From: Wurfbainia villosa
Lineage: Eukaryota; Streptophyta; Magnoliopsida; Zingiberales; Zingiberaceae
NCBI GenBank assembly: GCA_025175895.1
Contig: CM046004.1
Coordinates: forward strand, 5,518,001 to 5,582,000
Length of the DNA: 64,000 nt
Direction: 5' to 3'
The notes beneath the pieces were generated by a model. It ran no database searches. It saw only the letters and a list, made by a program, of their open reading frames with translations, and was not told the origin of the DNA. Each line of letters starts with the position of its first letter. The first letter of the stretch is position 1. A program made the position numbers and the translations under genes. This document shows positions 63,280 to 64,000 of this stretch, one piece after another.

Positions 63280-63900
63280 GCCGCGATTTTACTCGCACAC
63301 AGCTCCGATTTACCGGTGGTCTATCGAATTTCGATAGTAATCCGATGACAATTCGATTGACATTGAAATCCGACCGGATTATAGTCAGATCGTGATTGAA
63401 TTCCTAACAGATTATCATCGGATTCCGAACGAATCATGATCGGAATCCAGTCTCTCGACGGTGAGTGCAAGCAAGCATTGAGCATGATCGCTATGCATTT
63501 CCCTTCGCACTTTTAAACAAGTAACAAAGAATATCTTATATTTCTCATCGAATATGTGGCCGTGCACAGAGAATAAAATTTGTGCACTTTTGAACAAGTA
63601 ACAAAGAATATACTATATTTCTCATCAAATATTTGGTCGTTGCAATTTAATCAGATTTTGATCGCGATCTGATTATCAATGGATCGGACTTCGATTTCGA
63701 TTGAATTACTATCGGATCACAGTCGAATTCAAATTGGATCACCATCAGAATTTGACTGTGATTGCGAGCATCAGTGAATTCCAATCCAATCCGATTAGAA
63801 TTCAGATACGATTCGATTGGTTAGACGACGACAATAACTCCGATGAATTCAAGGGTTGGGATATAATGTCAATGAGAAATATAGACGATTGAAATTGAGT
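63280..63900. repeat. Quasi-periodic GAT/ATTCGGAT-rich stretch
   Basis: Words such as CCGATTAGAATTC, GATTATCATCGGATTC, ATCGGATCACAGTCGAATTC and GATCGGAATCC recur with loose spacing of about 12-20 bp. Within it lie two ~77-bp direct repeats (63507-63583, 63584-63660) sharing AACAAGTAACAAAGAATAT and ATATTTCTCATC.AATAT.TGG.CGT. No gene is recognised. Confidence 0.6.
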
Positions 63901-64000
63901 CGCTGTCACGCAGCGAATCCTTTCTGATATATTTAATTTTAATTTATTTATTTTATCTAATCCCGACCTAGCTCAGCTGCCGAACTCCTGTGTACACCCG

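Larger units (their letters stand above)
60767..64000. other. AT-rich intergenic region upstream of the EMB8-like gene
   Basis: It holds the presumed promoter of the EMB8-like gene, a T/C-rich tract at 61105-61157, long poly-A/poly-T rich DNA at 61200-63050, TA dinucleotide runs at 63049-63062 and 63172-63192, and repeat-rich sequence after 63250. Short open frames here show no recognisable protein. Confidence 0.55.

Overview
This is a plant nuclear window, almost certainly from a flowering plant. It holds widely spaced genes with many GT-AG introns, proteins of plant-specific families (chloroplast PPR splicing factor, pectin acetylesterase) and AT-rich introns full of plant transposon remnants (Ty1-copia, RTE and L1 LINEs, a tRNA-derived SINE, CACTA, PIF/Harbinger). 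I cannot name the species from the sequence. No rRNA, tRNA, CRISPR or bacterial operon structure is seen.

Four host genes can be assembled exon by exon, each with one continuous reading frame and no frameshift. (1) 1266-15192, plus strand: a YAK1-type DYRK protein kinase, 17 exons, 898 residues; its first exon(s) lie upstream of the window. (2) 19428-33692, minus strand: a secreted pectin acetylesterase (CE13/PAE family), 12 exons, 388 residues. Its seventh intron is about 9.6 kb long because a Ty1-copia element sits in it. (3) 36327-38926, minus strand: an OTP51-type PPR protein with a C-terminal LAGLIDADG domain, two exons, 799 residues, expected to act in chloroplast intron splicing. (4) 41543-60766, minus strand: an EMB8-like (ABHD1/3-type) alpha/beta hydrolase, 14 exons, 592 residues, with a GTSIG nucleophile motif and a membrane segment at each end. 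Genes 1 and 2 converge; genes 2, 3 and 4 lie head-to-tail on the minus strand. Their functions are unrelated, and I see no gene cluster or pathway unit.

The rest is mobile or repeated DNA. The YAK1 introns hold three MITE-like elements, a degenerate RTE LINE and a 168-bp tandem duplication. The pectin acetylesterase intron holds a copia element (20652-29427) with about 2-kb LTRs, a Met-tRNA-type primer site and a broken gag-pol. Its 3' LTR lacks about the last 251 bp and is followed by a second identical copy of the 249 bp that lie just before the 5' LTR. This junction is the strangest structure in the window; an assembly join between an inserted and an empty haplotype explains it well. The EMB8-like gene's introns hold a CACTA-like element with GGTCTC-rich subterminal arrays, a copia gag remnant split by a SINE with a perfect 16-bp target duplication, a second RTE fragment and an L1 LINE. 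The last 3 kb are AT-rich intergenic DNA with quasi-periodic repeats.

I found no convincing new biological system. The points most worth checking are the copia 3' junction, the recurrent form of the indels between its LTRs, and the new SINE family.
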